Below are positions 33,353 to 44,083 of a stretch of 64,000 bases of DNA, one piece after another. Below the pieces are notes generated by a model. It saw only the letters and a list, made by a program, of their open reading frames with translations, was not told the DNA's origin and did not search any database. The first letter of the stretch is position 1; every line of letters begins with the position of its first letter. Made by a program: the position numbers and the translations under genes. The DNA comes from Pyrenophora tritici-repentis (lineage: Eukaryota > Ascomycota > Dothideomycetes > Pleosporales > Pleosporaceae): contig NC_089390.1 in assembly GCF_003171515.1 (NCBI RefSeq), positions 6,758,001 through 6,822,000 on the forward strand, in the 5' to 3' direction.

Positions 33353-33840
33353 TCAGTACATAGGTAGCCTCTGGCTTGCTTGAAGAGAATATTTAGGGCG
33401 GATTAGTTGAGAATTGATTGAGGGCTTAAGGTTATATGTTTGCTGTGTCCACTGTGGTGGCGGCTCGTCCAAATTGTCCACCCTGTATTTGCTCGTCGTT
33501 TCCTCGTCGGTATACGCTGCGAGTGCCTCCTCAGATATCTTGAAGTCTCGCCGCGCCCACGATCGTATTGCTGCAAGCAGCTGCGCTCCAATCTTGCGGC
33601 GACGAGGCTCGAAAACATCATCCAGCTCGCTAAACAAGCGCTCGTACTCACACGTGGAGGCTGGTGCGGTCAACATATCGATCGCGGGGTCGCTAAAGTG
33701 GAGGTATCTGAGAGCAACATTGATCTCTCAGAAGGTACTGTATGACGTTGCCGCTGTTGTGTTGCTCCTTCATCCACTTTGGTTCGTACTTGCGCCATTG
33801 GTTGTATTCGTCTAAGTGGAGGTCGCTATCACCCCTTTCG
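33353..33840 (-). pseudogene. hAT transposase C-terminal remnant
   Basis: The minus strand encodes the hAT dimerisation region (STCEYERLFSELDDVFEPRRRK, followed by IGAQLLAAI), closely resembling the intact transposase at 49144-51675. The upstream part (about 33680-33840) is in another frame and the rest of the gene is absent. A truncated and frameshifted relic. Confidence 0.85.
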
Positions 33841-36800
33841 TGGTTTACAAGCGGGTAAATAACGTCGTCAATATTGCCTAAGGTATGTAGGCGGCTAATT
33901 GCGAGAGGGAAGTAAGGGGAAATGCGTTATGCAAACACCAGCGACTACCACCTGTGATGATTAAGCAAGCAGCCACCCATTCTTCCACATATATTGTGGT
34001 AGAGGGATAGCCTCAATAGTCAGAAGAGAGGCTGCCGACCCGCAATCGGTAGAGAGTAGAGAACAAGAAGGTATCCGAACAATAAACGGTAGTATTAAGA
34101 ATGGTGTACGATAACTTTTGAGCTCCTCTACGCGGAGTCGTCCTAAAATACTCAACCCTAGCGCCGATTACCTAACGCCGAACACGTGACAAGCTACTAC
34201 ACCACAATACTTAGCTTCAGATATTGACCTTAATTATAGCTGGCAATACTACCCAGACAGACAATACTTCATGCGATATGTCTCCAACCAGTGGGAAACT
34301 CACAGTACGATCTGGCCTGCAGGATTCAAGCTAGACTGAGAAAAGGGTTAACTTTTACTTAGTTGTATTTCTGTCACAGTTCAGGGTATCTCTTACTGTT
34401 GGTAAGAGGTGGCTTTATAGCTATTCTATCACTAACTCTCTTTAATCTCAATGATTGAATCTTTCCGACATGACCAGAAAACAAGGCACTTGCCCGACAA
34501 TAGCGAAACTTCAGCTTCCCTCTGCTTATCTACCTCCCCAAAGAACGTGATGTTATAACGTGTGTTACTTGTACGAGAAATCTTACAACAGACGGGATTC
34601 TCGAGCTAGCCTTGTGCTTCACTAGGCCTAAAATCGCCTAAACACTTAGAGAACCCCCTGTATCTCAACTCTATACCTCCATTTTAACTCTGACGAACTG
34701 CCTTTACATCGCTTAAGGAAGCCATAGAAAATGACCACTGATATTCTTCTCTCCCTCTCAGATAGGGCGGAAGCTTCGGAAAGTTGCATGGCTCGATCCT
34801 GTGGTTTGTGGTCGGGTAAGCCGGTATAGAGCGAAAGTCTTGCATGTAGGAGCAATAATAAATAGCCCTGGTTTTAGCTACCGCAAGAAGTTTGAAGTCT
34901 TTTGGGCTGGATGGTTCGTTGTAGGGGCACAACTATACAGATTTGTACGTCGTTTTGACCTAAGATTGCTTTCTTTAGTAGTATTCTTCGATGCCAGTAG
35001 GAAGTCACCTACGAACAACCTAGTCCCTATACTGGAGTGCCGTACCAACCATATACCCACGATAGCTTCTCCTTCTCTAATGGGACAATACATCCATGTA
35101 ACCCACTGATGTGGCCGATTATATGCCAAAAAATTGGCGTTATGATTCTTATGAATATGAACGGCCTCGATCACTCCATTGCAATGAGCGTGTAACAGGC
35201 TGAGCCTATTACATGCGCTACGCTGTGTGCGTAGCTGTCGTCATGCGATTCCTTCGAGATACATCTATAGGTTTCTGTCATCATCCATCTAATTCTACTT
35301 CGGCCCATCTTCGGTCCGCTCCTGTATTTATGTACAGCTAGCATCCTTTTGTAGCTCTTTGTCAAATCCACTCTGTTACAAGGCATCTCTTGATCAGTCA
35401 TCTGTGTATCGTCATCGATACAGCCGCTGGGGTCTAGCCCCTTACAGAGCGATGGATATGCCAATGACATCATCCAATGCAAGGCAGGTAACCGCAATAT
35501 CTAAACTTCTATGCGTATGTACTTGGTTATCCTCGGAGAGGTTCATCTATAGTAAAGGGTTGGGGCTATTCCAAAGTATGCGCCTGTGGTGTTCTTCAGA
35601 GGATTCAATACGGGAAATCAACAGGCCCTGGGCAGTATTAGCGTAGGCATTATCTTTCGAAAATGTTGTGAATACCTTTAATGTAATCCAGAGCTCTTTG
35701 TGCTCTGATCTGGGAAGTATCTGGACAAAACTAGATCCACTTACTACAGCTAGTGCGGGATCAGAAGCAACGAAGGCTAGGTTGGTGATACGCATATCAT
35801 TCTAATATATGATTATGTAATCCCACTTCTGATCGTACGGTTTGATCTGGGTAGAGCCTGGTATGTTTTTGTCGTAGAGTCCTGCAAGATAAGAGATCCG
35901 CTCAACCCTGTCCCAACGCGCGAATACTGCTCCTTCGCACAGAATACTACGATGTCTCCTTTCTGGCCATGATAGCAGTTTCTCTAGCACATCGAGGGTG
36001 CCTTAATTAAAGAGGACACAGCCGCCTAGACTGTTAAGTATGAAGGAGAAGACTAGTTCTTGAAGCTTACAGGGAAGGTTTCGGAGTCCATCGAGCAGTG
36101 GTGCCAGTGGCGTTAAGGGGGATACTATGCTTATGACCTTCTAGAACGAACCATGCAAGACGTTGACAAGTGATCTAGACGTTGGAGAATTAGGGATTAG
36201 TACTGGCGCCATAACCTGGGCGCAACGTAACGCCCAGTCATCGTCCTCGAGTAGGTCGTGGCTATACAGATACTGTTCGAATGTACTGAGGCAACGAAGG
36301 TGGAATGGATATGCTATAGACGCGGTTCGGCAAAGCCGACACTGCTGGGTAGGGCAATCCTCGCGTTCTGTGACGACTGTCTATGGACTAATGTAGCGCT
36401 TACTAGATTCAGAAACTGCAAATGTGAGGAGAATAACAAAGTAGTTCTAGGGACAACATACCGAACCAGACTTGTTCACCTTCTAAATAAGGAATGCGGC
36501 AATAGACGCAAGTCCACACCTAGTTGACTAGCTGAACGTGCATGCTGTTCTACTTTCAAGAATCACGCGAAGTTCAAAGGAGATGAGATAGAAGAAGATG
36601 AAAATTTTATTGATTGCTTGCCCCACCTTGTGCGACTACAGGTGACGTGTATCACTATATGTTACCCAAACATAGCATTTCTGGTTAGGTCTAAGAACTA
36701 TGTCGCCAGGAAGTCATAGTGGCTGTGTGACTTGAAGACTAAGATGCTGCTGAATAGTATAGGTGTCTATTGCAATCGTGTCGTAACCGAAGGCTCCACA

Positions 36801-37666
36801 CATGCTTGTCTTTCCCGTAAATTTGTGGTAAATGTAACTTACTGATGATTTGATCCTCCATCTGTGATAATGCGTCCAGAGCCTAGTGCCTCTGGAGCGC
36901 GTGCCGCCAACGGGTGCCGGGTGAGGTACTGTACATGTTGCGGTTTGTGAGGCAAGGGTATTGCGCATGTCACGTGCGTTGTCCTGGCGCTCCTCCCTCC
37001 CCTCCATGAGCACCTTCTCCCCTCACCAGCATCAGAGATACGTCATGTAAATAGACCCTGATTATGGCTACATATAAGGTGGCCATGACAGCACAACAAC
37101 AACAGAACACAATATACTCTGATGACTGCCTCGCGCGGTTACACTTTAATTGACTGCATTAACTGCAACAGTACAAGTACAAACTCAAAGGTGTGTTGCT
37201 AAAGTCACGGTTATCATTGTTGCTATCGGACCTGTACTTATTTGTCGTATCTTCCATCACAATCATTCCCCTACGGCGACAGAGCCTTTTTTGAGCTCGG
37301 CTCACCTATTGGCCACAAGCGAGAGTCGTGGTGCGCCCAGCCCGCCGCAAGCTGAACTCGCGCGGCCGCCAAACCAAGATTCGTCAAAAACTTAAATAAT
37401 CAAAAGTGTTCGCAAGCATCTCATTGCTACGAAATCACAAAAGCTAAAGATAATAGCTATCGTGGGTGGCTTTACAGCCTCAATTTCGTGGGGCGGTAAT
37501 ATTGTTAGGGTGGCTCACTACGCGCCATAATTAGCTCATTACGCGGTCCGGCACGGTACCTACCTAGTGCCGAGCCAACCTACTTGGTTTGCGCATTGTT
37601 GCACGTTTGTTGTAACTGTCTCTAACCGTCAGTTCTTATGCTGTACATCTTTCTTAGTGGTTTCTC
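33841..37666. other. Long gene-poor stretch with decayed coding traces
   Basis: No intact gene found in 3.8 kb. Minus-strand fragments at about 34684-35174, 35171-35497, 35547-35795 and 35802-35990 have protein-like composition in shifting frames (for example REGEAIVGIWLVRHSS near 35050) and may be one decayed gene or transposon of about 1.3 kb. I do not recognise the family. The 37.1-37.66 kb part leads into the Tc1-type pseudogene and may include its left flank. Confidence 0.35.
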
Positions 37667-38955
37667 GTGCCTCTTTTGAACCATAAACGCGCGCGTTCAT
37701 TGCTGGTGCAGCGCTGTTTGGAAACGCGACACACCACAGCATCACCACAGCCCTTAACCGCGACCGATTGGGCATATCAAAGGTGCTGCGACGTATATAA
37801 GAGCGAGAAGAAGATGGCGGTCTCGGTTTATGGGATCCGACTTTATATCAGAATGACATTGGACGGGGGAGACCAGAAGTTTTGAGCGATGAACAGAATG
37901 AACAGATCATCCGCATTGCAACACAAGATCGCAACTACCGCGAACAGGAGTCATGGCAGACAATACGGCATAGGGATTTTGAATCTGTTGCACCCAACCT
38001 AAGCATTTCAACTTTTGAAAATGTCATGTATGGGGCTGGGTACAAGCGCAGAAAGCCTGGTTGGAAGCCACCGCTTTCTGCATCTCAACGCCACGAGGGA
38101 CTGCAATGGGCACTCAAATATAACACCGATAAACACCAGGTTAGTGATGGGCTTGGCTTTAACCTTACAACTTTTGTTTTTACTAATATGACTCCAGCAC
38201 GGGTTGGAGAAGAGCGCGGATTTGATTCGAACATGGCACGACGATGAAGTGTATGCCGACAACGTACGCCACAACCGCAACCACCGCGACTGCTGTCTTC
38301 AATTTTGTGGATGCATTTAGATACGATCACAAAGGACCATGTCACGTATACCTGCGCGAAACAACGGCGGAGAAAGACATGGCGGAGCGGTTGTTGTTGA
38401 AGCTTGAGAATGATGCTGCGCGAACATCCGCAAACCACGCCCAAGTACGAGCCCGTGCAGCGCTCAAAGAGCTTAGGGAGATGGATATAAACCTTCGGCG
38501 GTATACAAAGAAGCTTCAGCATGTCAAAAAACATAACTATCATCGCGGCGTCCGCTCACGGGGTGGTGTTGATAGCTATCGCCACCGCAAAGGTGCGCTT
38601 AAGAAGGTCGTTCCTTGGGTTCAACAACTCAAAAAAGGTAATATAAACTGTGTATTGCTTGAGGATGGTGCTCCTCCACACAAATCGCGCATCGAAAATG
38701 ACTTTCTCCGGGTTGAGCAGGTTGGAAAGATGACATAGCCGGGTCACAGCCCAGATGTAAATGCATCTAAACACGCCTGGCTATGGCTGCGACGGCATAT
38801 CACAAAACACAACAACCCGGCATGTACAGCTCAATAATAGGAGCTTAAACGGGATGCGCTGCCTCAAGAAGTAATCAACCACTAGGTGTTAGGCATCCCA
38901 CATGTAGTGAGAAAGATCATTAAAAAAGAGGGTAACAATAACTTCCACGGGTGAT
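37667..38955 (+). pseudogene. Tc1/mariner-type transposase, degraded
   Basis: The frame runs through at least three shifts and several stops. Recognisable parts, in order, are an N-terminal HTH-like region (PLLNHKRARSL), an EQIIRIATQDRNY segment, HKGPCHVYLRET, the block CVLLEDGAPPHKSRIEND carrying a catalytic Asp of the DDE/D superfamily, PGHSPDVNAS, and VVRKIIKKEGNNNFHG at the end. Stops at about 38736 and in the terminal 150 bp sit where Trp or Gln codons would be expected, suggesting RIP. Terminal inverted repeats were not identified with confidence. Confidence 0.8.
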
Positions 38956-39328
38956 CGCAACACCAGAAAAGTTGCTATATCTATAGAATATCACACAATT
39001 AAATAGCCCTATCTTTTTCAGCTCGTTAGATGATGCCATTGTAGTGCTGCTTCACCTTTTTGTATAGCTGTACACCAAAAATTGTGAAGTTGCCGCACAG
39101 ATCCTGCATGGGGACTCACTAAAAACGAGCTCCTTCGTACCGACGTGGTGCCGAACTAGCCTCCTTGGGCCCGCGCGTTGTCGCGCGCAGCCGCTACCTT
39201 CTCTCGCCATCGCTACCCTACATCGCACGTTGCTTTTCGTCACTCCTAGTCTTATCTCACCCTTTCTAGAACACGTAGGATTGTGAGCGGCTACGGCACT
39301 TTTTGCCTACTCATATGCCTCTTTGAGT
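38956..39328. other. Intergenic upstream of the FunK1 gene
   Basis: Non-coding. The segment 39136-39190 (GTACCGACGTGGTGCCGA ...) is roughly similar in direct orientation to 37548-37608, suggesting an old duplication around the transposase relic. Confidence 0.35.
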
Positions 39329-41725
39329 ATGTCTACGCAATCGTGGTCGCAGGTCATACAGTCTAAACCGATAGGTGAAGGGTTAAGTAGCTTTCGCAAC
39401 ACTTTCAAGTCAATATGCGAAGACAAAGGCATTCCCACTTCTTCGCAAGCGCTTGACAAGGTGGGCTATGAAGGTAGTATAGACTAACATCGTTGCTGCA
39501 CTTCTAACGCATATGCAGAAACCCAGGACTTATTCGTTAATCTTCTTTCCGCTTTGCGAGCCCTCCAAGCTGCTCGATTTTTACAGTCTCGACATCAAGG
39601 CAAAACTGTTTTCCATGACCTCCTGCGGCTTAATGCTGCAGTTAGCTCAGATAACTTTGACGCCGAACGAATACGACCTCTACTCGATGCGATCCTCGAA
39701 TTCCAGCCCGACGAAGTCGTCTGGGATAGAGTATATGACGCCGTCACCGAATCGACGCCTCCACCCCGCCCTACCTCGTCCTTGCAACAAACACCCCTTT
39801 CCACCAATACGGGCAGCTTCGCGAACTCGAAGGAGCACCGCAAACACGTAGACGATGTGCTGAGGGAGGAGCTAGGACACCTATACGTTGGCATACCTGG
39901 CTTCTTCGACGCGTTCTTTGGAGATGTGCCAGGTCTGAGACCGGCGGCACAGGCCGTGTTCGACAAGTGCCAGGGAGGAGATAGCCCTCTCTACCGATTG
40001 GCGAGCGGTTGGCAAGGCTGGCCTAAAGGGGCGAAGGAAAAAGATGTTCTGAGCTGGTTTGCTCCGCTTACAGACCGGCTGTTGGACCTTGCAGAAGGGC
40101 ATCGGCCGGTGTCTGGAATACGCCGGCGACCACTAGCCCAGCCGCACCAGCCCCTGCTAGGCTCCACTGCCGATCGCAAGCTGAACATTGGCTTTGTGGA
40201 CGATCCGAACGCCGGCGTGAACTCGAAGTGTCGATGGTCACAGATCCTCATACCCGGAGAGCTCAAGAGCAACCCGTTAGCCGACAAAGCGTCTAAGGCG
40301 TGGCTCGACCTTGGCCGATACGCGAGGGAGGTGCTCGCCGCCCAAGACAGCCGCCGCTTTGTTCTTGGCTTTACTCTTTGTGGATCCCTTATGCGGCTAT
40401 GGATATTCGATCGACTCGGGGACATCGCCTCTGAGCAATTTAATATTAATGAGGATGGGCTGCAGTTTGTGTCTGCAGTGCTTGGGTTTCTCTGGATGAA
40501 CGAGGAACAGCTAGGGTTTGACCCGACGATTATTACAGTTGGGGACAAGCGGTACATTGAGATTGAGCGCGAAAATGGGAAAGAGCGCCTCGTCATTGAC
40601 AGCTTGATAAAGCGGGTGCCTTGCGTCGCTGGTCGAGCAACAACTTGCTGGAAAGCTTATAAAGAAGAAAATCCCGACACGCCGCTCGTTATCAAGGATT
40701 CATGGCAGTATCCGGAGCGCGAAGAGGAGGGCGAGCTGCTGCGCGAGGCGACCGAGAAGCAAGTGAGGAATGTTGCGAGGTACTTCCACCATGAGACGGT
40801 CCGCGTAGGCGGTCAAGATGATGATATCCGCTTAAACGTACGGAAAGGCCTGGACATAACGAAGGCAACGAACTACAAGCCAGGAAAGCCAATGCCACCA
40901 CCGAGCACGACCGGACGACGGGCCTCGCGAAGAGACAGAAGTAGCAGTAGCGTCAGTGGGCGGAAGCGATCTTCGAGCTGCACAGGTCTGCCATTGCCGC
41001 CTAGCAAGCGCACTTGCTCAAGCTCTCCAACAAAACCTCCAATCGTGAACCGGATCCACCGTCGTGTCATCGTCAGCGACTACGGGAAGGCCATTTACAA
41101 AGCGAGCTCTCAGTCCAGCCTGCTTGCTGCAATGGAAGGCTGCATCAACGGATACGAGTCGCTTCACACACGGGCTGGCATGCTACAATGCGATATTTCC
41201 CCAAACAACCTTATGATCAACGAGGAAGACAATGATCCCTCCTGGCGCGCGTTTTTAATCGATCTTGATCTTGCAATCAAAGAGAATCGCGAGAAACCGT
41301 CCGGGTCACGAGGGAAAACCGGCACGCGAGCGTTCATGGCAATTGGAGTGCTTCTAGAGGACGAAATGCATTCGTTTATGCACGACCTCGAGTCATTCTT
41401 CTGGGTGCTTTTCTGGATATGTATTCATTATGATGGGCCGAGCAAAGGAAGAGTTGTTCCACAATTTGAAAAGTGGAATTATATCGACACTGAAGAGCTG
41501 GCTAAATTAAAAAAAGGAGAAGTGGGTGACGAGAGTGATTTTCTTAGGACCGCAAGGGTGACATTTACACCATACTACCAATCATTGATACCTTATGTCA
41601 ACAGATTACGGAGGAAGGTGTTCCCCAATGGTGGGAGGTGGAGGGTTCCAAATCCAAAGCTGTACTCGGAGATGAAAGAGATACTTCAGGCAGCACAGGA
41701 TGACTTGAAGGAGCAAGAGGAATGA
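39329..41725 (+). CDS. Fungal-specific protein kinase, FunK1 family
   Basis: Two exons, 39329-39473 and 39519-41725, with a 45-bp intron (GTAGTA donor, CTAAC branch-like sequence, GCAG acceptor), give about 783 residues. The start at 39329 restores a conserved-looking N-terminal helix that would be lost from an internal start. The kinase-like fold is split by a Ser/Arg-rich linker at roughly residues 495-560. The catalytic loop is CDISPNNLM, equivalent to HRDxxxxN with His replaced by Cys, and the metal-binding DFG position reads IDLDLA. A KTGTRAFMAI activation-segment motif and the HDLESFFWVLFWI helix are typical of FunK1 proteins. The family is expanded in filamentous fungi; roles are mostly unknown. 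No stops or frameshifts, which is notable among so many decayed elements. Confidence 0.9.
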
Positions 41726-42273
41726 AGAGATGTATCATTCGGCATGCTTGAGCATTATGTAATTACACAAACCCGTAGGCATGACCAGTTACTGCAATTA
41801 TAGCATTGTGATCCAACCTGTTGGGAATCGAACCTGCGGTAGATAAGGCAGCGGGTTGCTGCATGCACGAGCTTGGATTACACGGCTGACTAAGCCGTGT
41901 GGTCCGAGCTCTAGCTGCTGCCTTACTGCCGACCTCCCTCCACCTCCATAGAACAACAAGAACAATCACAATCATTTCAACTCGTTGCAACGAAGGTGAT
42001 TCCGATACCTTAGCCGTATCAACACCCGCTCTAAGAGAAATATATACAAGTTCACAGAATGTGTATTGTGTAGAGTTAACCACAAGAGTTCTGTATCTAA
42101 TTTTGTACCTCTAACAAAGGGCATACGCATGCTGAGTGTCTGACGGGGGCGGCGTCAGAGGTGTAATACATTTAACCTTCCTCCAACATTTTAACCTTAC
42201 AATTGCTCCGCTTAGCTGTGCAATTAAGGATTATTTCAATTTCGTATGCGGAATAACCAGTAAGAATCTTAAA
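41726..42273. other. Intergenic between FunK1 and the solo Gypsy LTR
   Basis: No gene supported. A tRNA-like minus-strand segment at about 41810-41905 has B-box-like GGTTCGATTCC but an unpaired T stem, so I do not call it. Confidence 0.4.
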
Positions 42274-42278
42274 GTACT

Positions 42279-42656
42279 TGTTACGATTGCAAGGAGAAGG
42301 ACAAGCAACAACGGCAGGACAACGTTGAAGGCGGGGCACAGCGGGTAAGCTTGTGCCGCGCAGTCACGTGACCTGCCCTCCAACCTTGGCATGACCGCCA
42401 TGGAGGGCATGACCTCCACGGAGGGTGCGACCTCCATGGAGGGAAAGGCCACAATGGAGGGCACGCTTATTATATAACAGTAGGCAATGAGCCCTTACGG
42501 TTCATTGTGTTCAACTTCGAAATCTAAGGATTAGTACTTGATTCTCAACTCCCCGTATATTACATCGATCTACCAATCGTGCTATACAACCTCGTGTCCA
42601 TCGCATCACTCCATCCCCGAGAACCAACCCAAGATCATCTTCGGACGACCTTCACA
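42279..42656 (+). repeat. Solo LTR of a related Gypsy subfamily
   Basis: 378 bp, TGTTACG...TTCACA, flanked by a perfect 5-bp duplication GTACT (42274-42278, 42657-42661). From about 42480 it is nearly identical to the LTR at 13040 (same R/U5 region and CA end), but the first 200 bp differ completely and carry short repeats around CCTCCA(T/C)GGAGGG. It arose by LTR-LTR recombination of a full element. Confidence 0.92.
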
Positions 42657-42661
42657 GTACT

Positions 42662-42990
42662 CTAGTTGTTGGAAGGCCTTGTACGATCGTACGGTGAATA
42701 ACAGTAACTAAGGTAATCTTGTGTATTGGTATTCCGGTGTATGATGATTCTACGAATGTGAGGGCTACGAAGGTATATATAACGTTGGGTCCGAGTTGGG
42801 CTGAAGTAAGATCGAGGCGGTACATTGGGCCTTATTAGGCGACACACCGTGTGTATGCTAACACTAGCAATCTTTTCTTGTTATAACGACTGATGCAAGG
42901 AAAAACGGGTCTTCTAAAAAGAACACAATAAGAGGGATTCCAAATAGGCATATGTGCCTACTCCGTAGGTCGCTGCACAGATCCCTCTAC
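42662..42990 (-). other. Probable 3' non-coding end or LTR of the Copia element
   Basis: Lies directly 3' of the Copia RNase H fragment. It contains a purine tract after the stop, the palindrome TAGGCATATGTGCCTA (approximately, near 42945) and a TATATATA-like segment near 42775. LTR limits could not be set because a matching 5' LTR was not found. Confidence 0.35.
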
Positions 42991-43498
42991 TTAGATTGAC
43001 AGCTTGTTGCTTTCGATGAAACGTTCTAACGCGCGATTTGGTGTTGCTTTCGTGAATGCGTCTGCGGGGTTGTCCTCTCCGTTGATCCAGCGGATCTTAG
43101 TGATCTCGCGACGCTCGTATGACTGCCAAAGCGCTATGATGTCGATCATCAGTCGCTTCTCAGCAGTTGTTCCGAGTTTAACGAGGCATTTATACAAGGA
43201 GTATAAATCCGTACATATAATAAGTGGGATCGGTGGTAGACCTAGGCGTCCTATAATTATCTTAAGGGTTGTTAGGATAGCGATAGCGATGTCGACACCG
43301 CTAACCATACCGTACGTTTCTAAGGCAAGAACGCTCCGGGTAACGCGTTTGCATTTGGTCGAACTCCAATAGATTACGTTACTACGAATATTAAACGTGC
43401 TGTCTTGTCGACTCGACTCATTCGCAAGGATAAGTAGGTACCCTAGCTGTGAGCTAAGGTCTTGGTTGTTCGCGAAGGATCCGTCTGTGAACACTACT
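42991..43498 (-). pseudogene. Copia RNase H fragment
   Basis: The minus-strand frame contains the Ty1/Copia RNase H signature VVFTDGSFANNQDLSSQLGY, then SSTKCKRVTRSVLALETY, a CTDLYSLY strand and the terminal EDNPADAFTKATPNRALERF. This is the last domain of Copia pol. The preceding reverse transcriptase is not adjacent but resumes about 4.1 kb to the right (47625). This fragment has no stops, unlike the rest of the element. Confidence 0.85.
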
Positions 43499-43611
43499 GT
43501 CAGACTATCCACTATATATACCTTCATGCTACAACTGCAGGAAGGTCGGCCTTTTTGTAGTTCGACAACTACCAGTGTCAGCCAACCAGAGAAGTCAACA
43601 AACAAAACAAC

Positions 43612-43934
43612 TGTTGAGACAAAAAGTGAACACACTTTGCCCCTGCGTTGATTGGTACATATACCTTCTCAACACACCCCCGCAATTAAGGCAGGGAGAC
43701 AAAGTAATGCGAGTGGTTTGCAACGCAGGCCCTTCACGGTGCTGACTCCGGCTCTGGCCCTACTCGGCGCTGGCCTCATGCTCTGACCCTTACTCGGCTC
43801 TGGTCACTCACCCAACCAGCAGTTCCTTCGCGAACATGCTGATGCGCTGAAAGCGACCCGGGCTCATAACCTGTTGAGACAAAAAGTGAACACACTTTGC
43901 CCCTGCGTTGATTGGTACATATACCTTCTCAACA
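43612..43934 (-). mobile_element. TRIM: miniature non-coding LTR retrotransposon (323 bp)
   Basis: Two identical 63-bp direct repeats (43612-43674, 43872-43934), each TGTTGAGA...TCTCAACA, flank 197 bp of non-coding DNA. The unit is bordered by a perfect 5-bp duplication ACAAC (43607-43611, 43935-43939). On the minus strand the first LTR is followed immediately by GGTTATGAGCCC (plus-strand 43860-43871), the complement of the initiator tRNA-Met anticodon arm GGGCTCATAACC, as used by Copia-type elements primed by a half-tRNA. The other LTR is preceded by a GCGGGGGTG purine tract. These are all the cis signals of a retrotransposon with no genes. The mobilising partner is presumably a Copia element elsewhere. 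Confidence 0.88.
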
Positions 43935-44083
43935 ACAACCAACATTTGAGGCGTAGATGTTGATTGATTAGCTCATTTCTTAGGGTTACAGTTTGTTTGT
44001 TTGAGTTGATGAGACTGAAGAGCCAATTTTTGGTTGCTTGATTGATTGAATATTGATAGACTTAAGGTTCTGAAGGGACGTTT

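Noticed and set aside
37548..39190. Similar segments at 37548-37608 and 39136-39190 as possible terminal repeats of the Tc1-type relic.
   Set aside because: They are in direct rather than inverted orientation and only loosely similar, so they do not define the element ends.
41800..41910. tRNA-like sequence on the minus strand (A-box-like GGCTTAGTCAGCC and B-box GGTTCGATTCC).
   Set aside because: The T stem has only two pairs and no acceptor stem of seven pairs fits, so it is not a functional tRNA; at most a decayed tRNA or SINE head.
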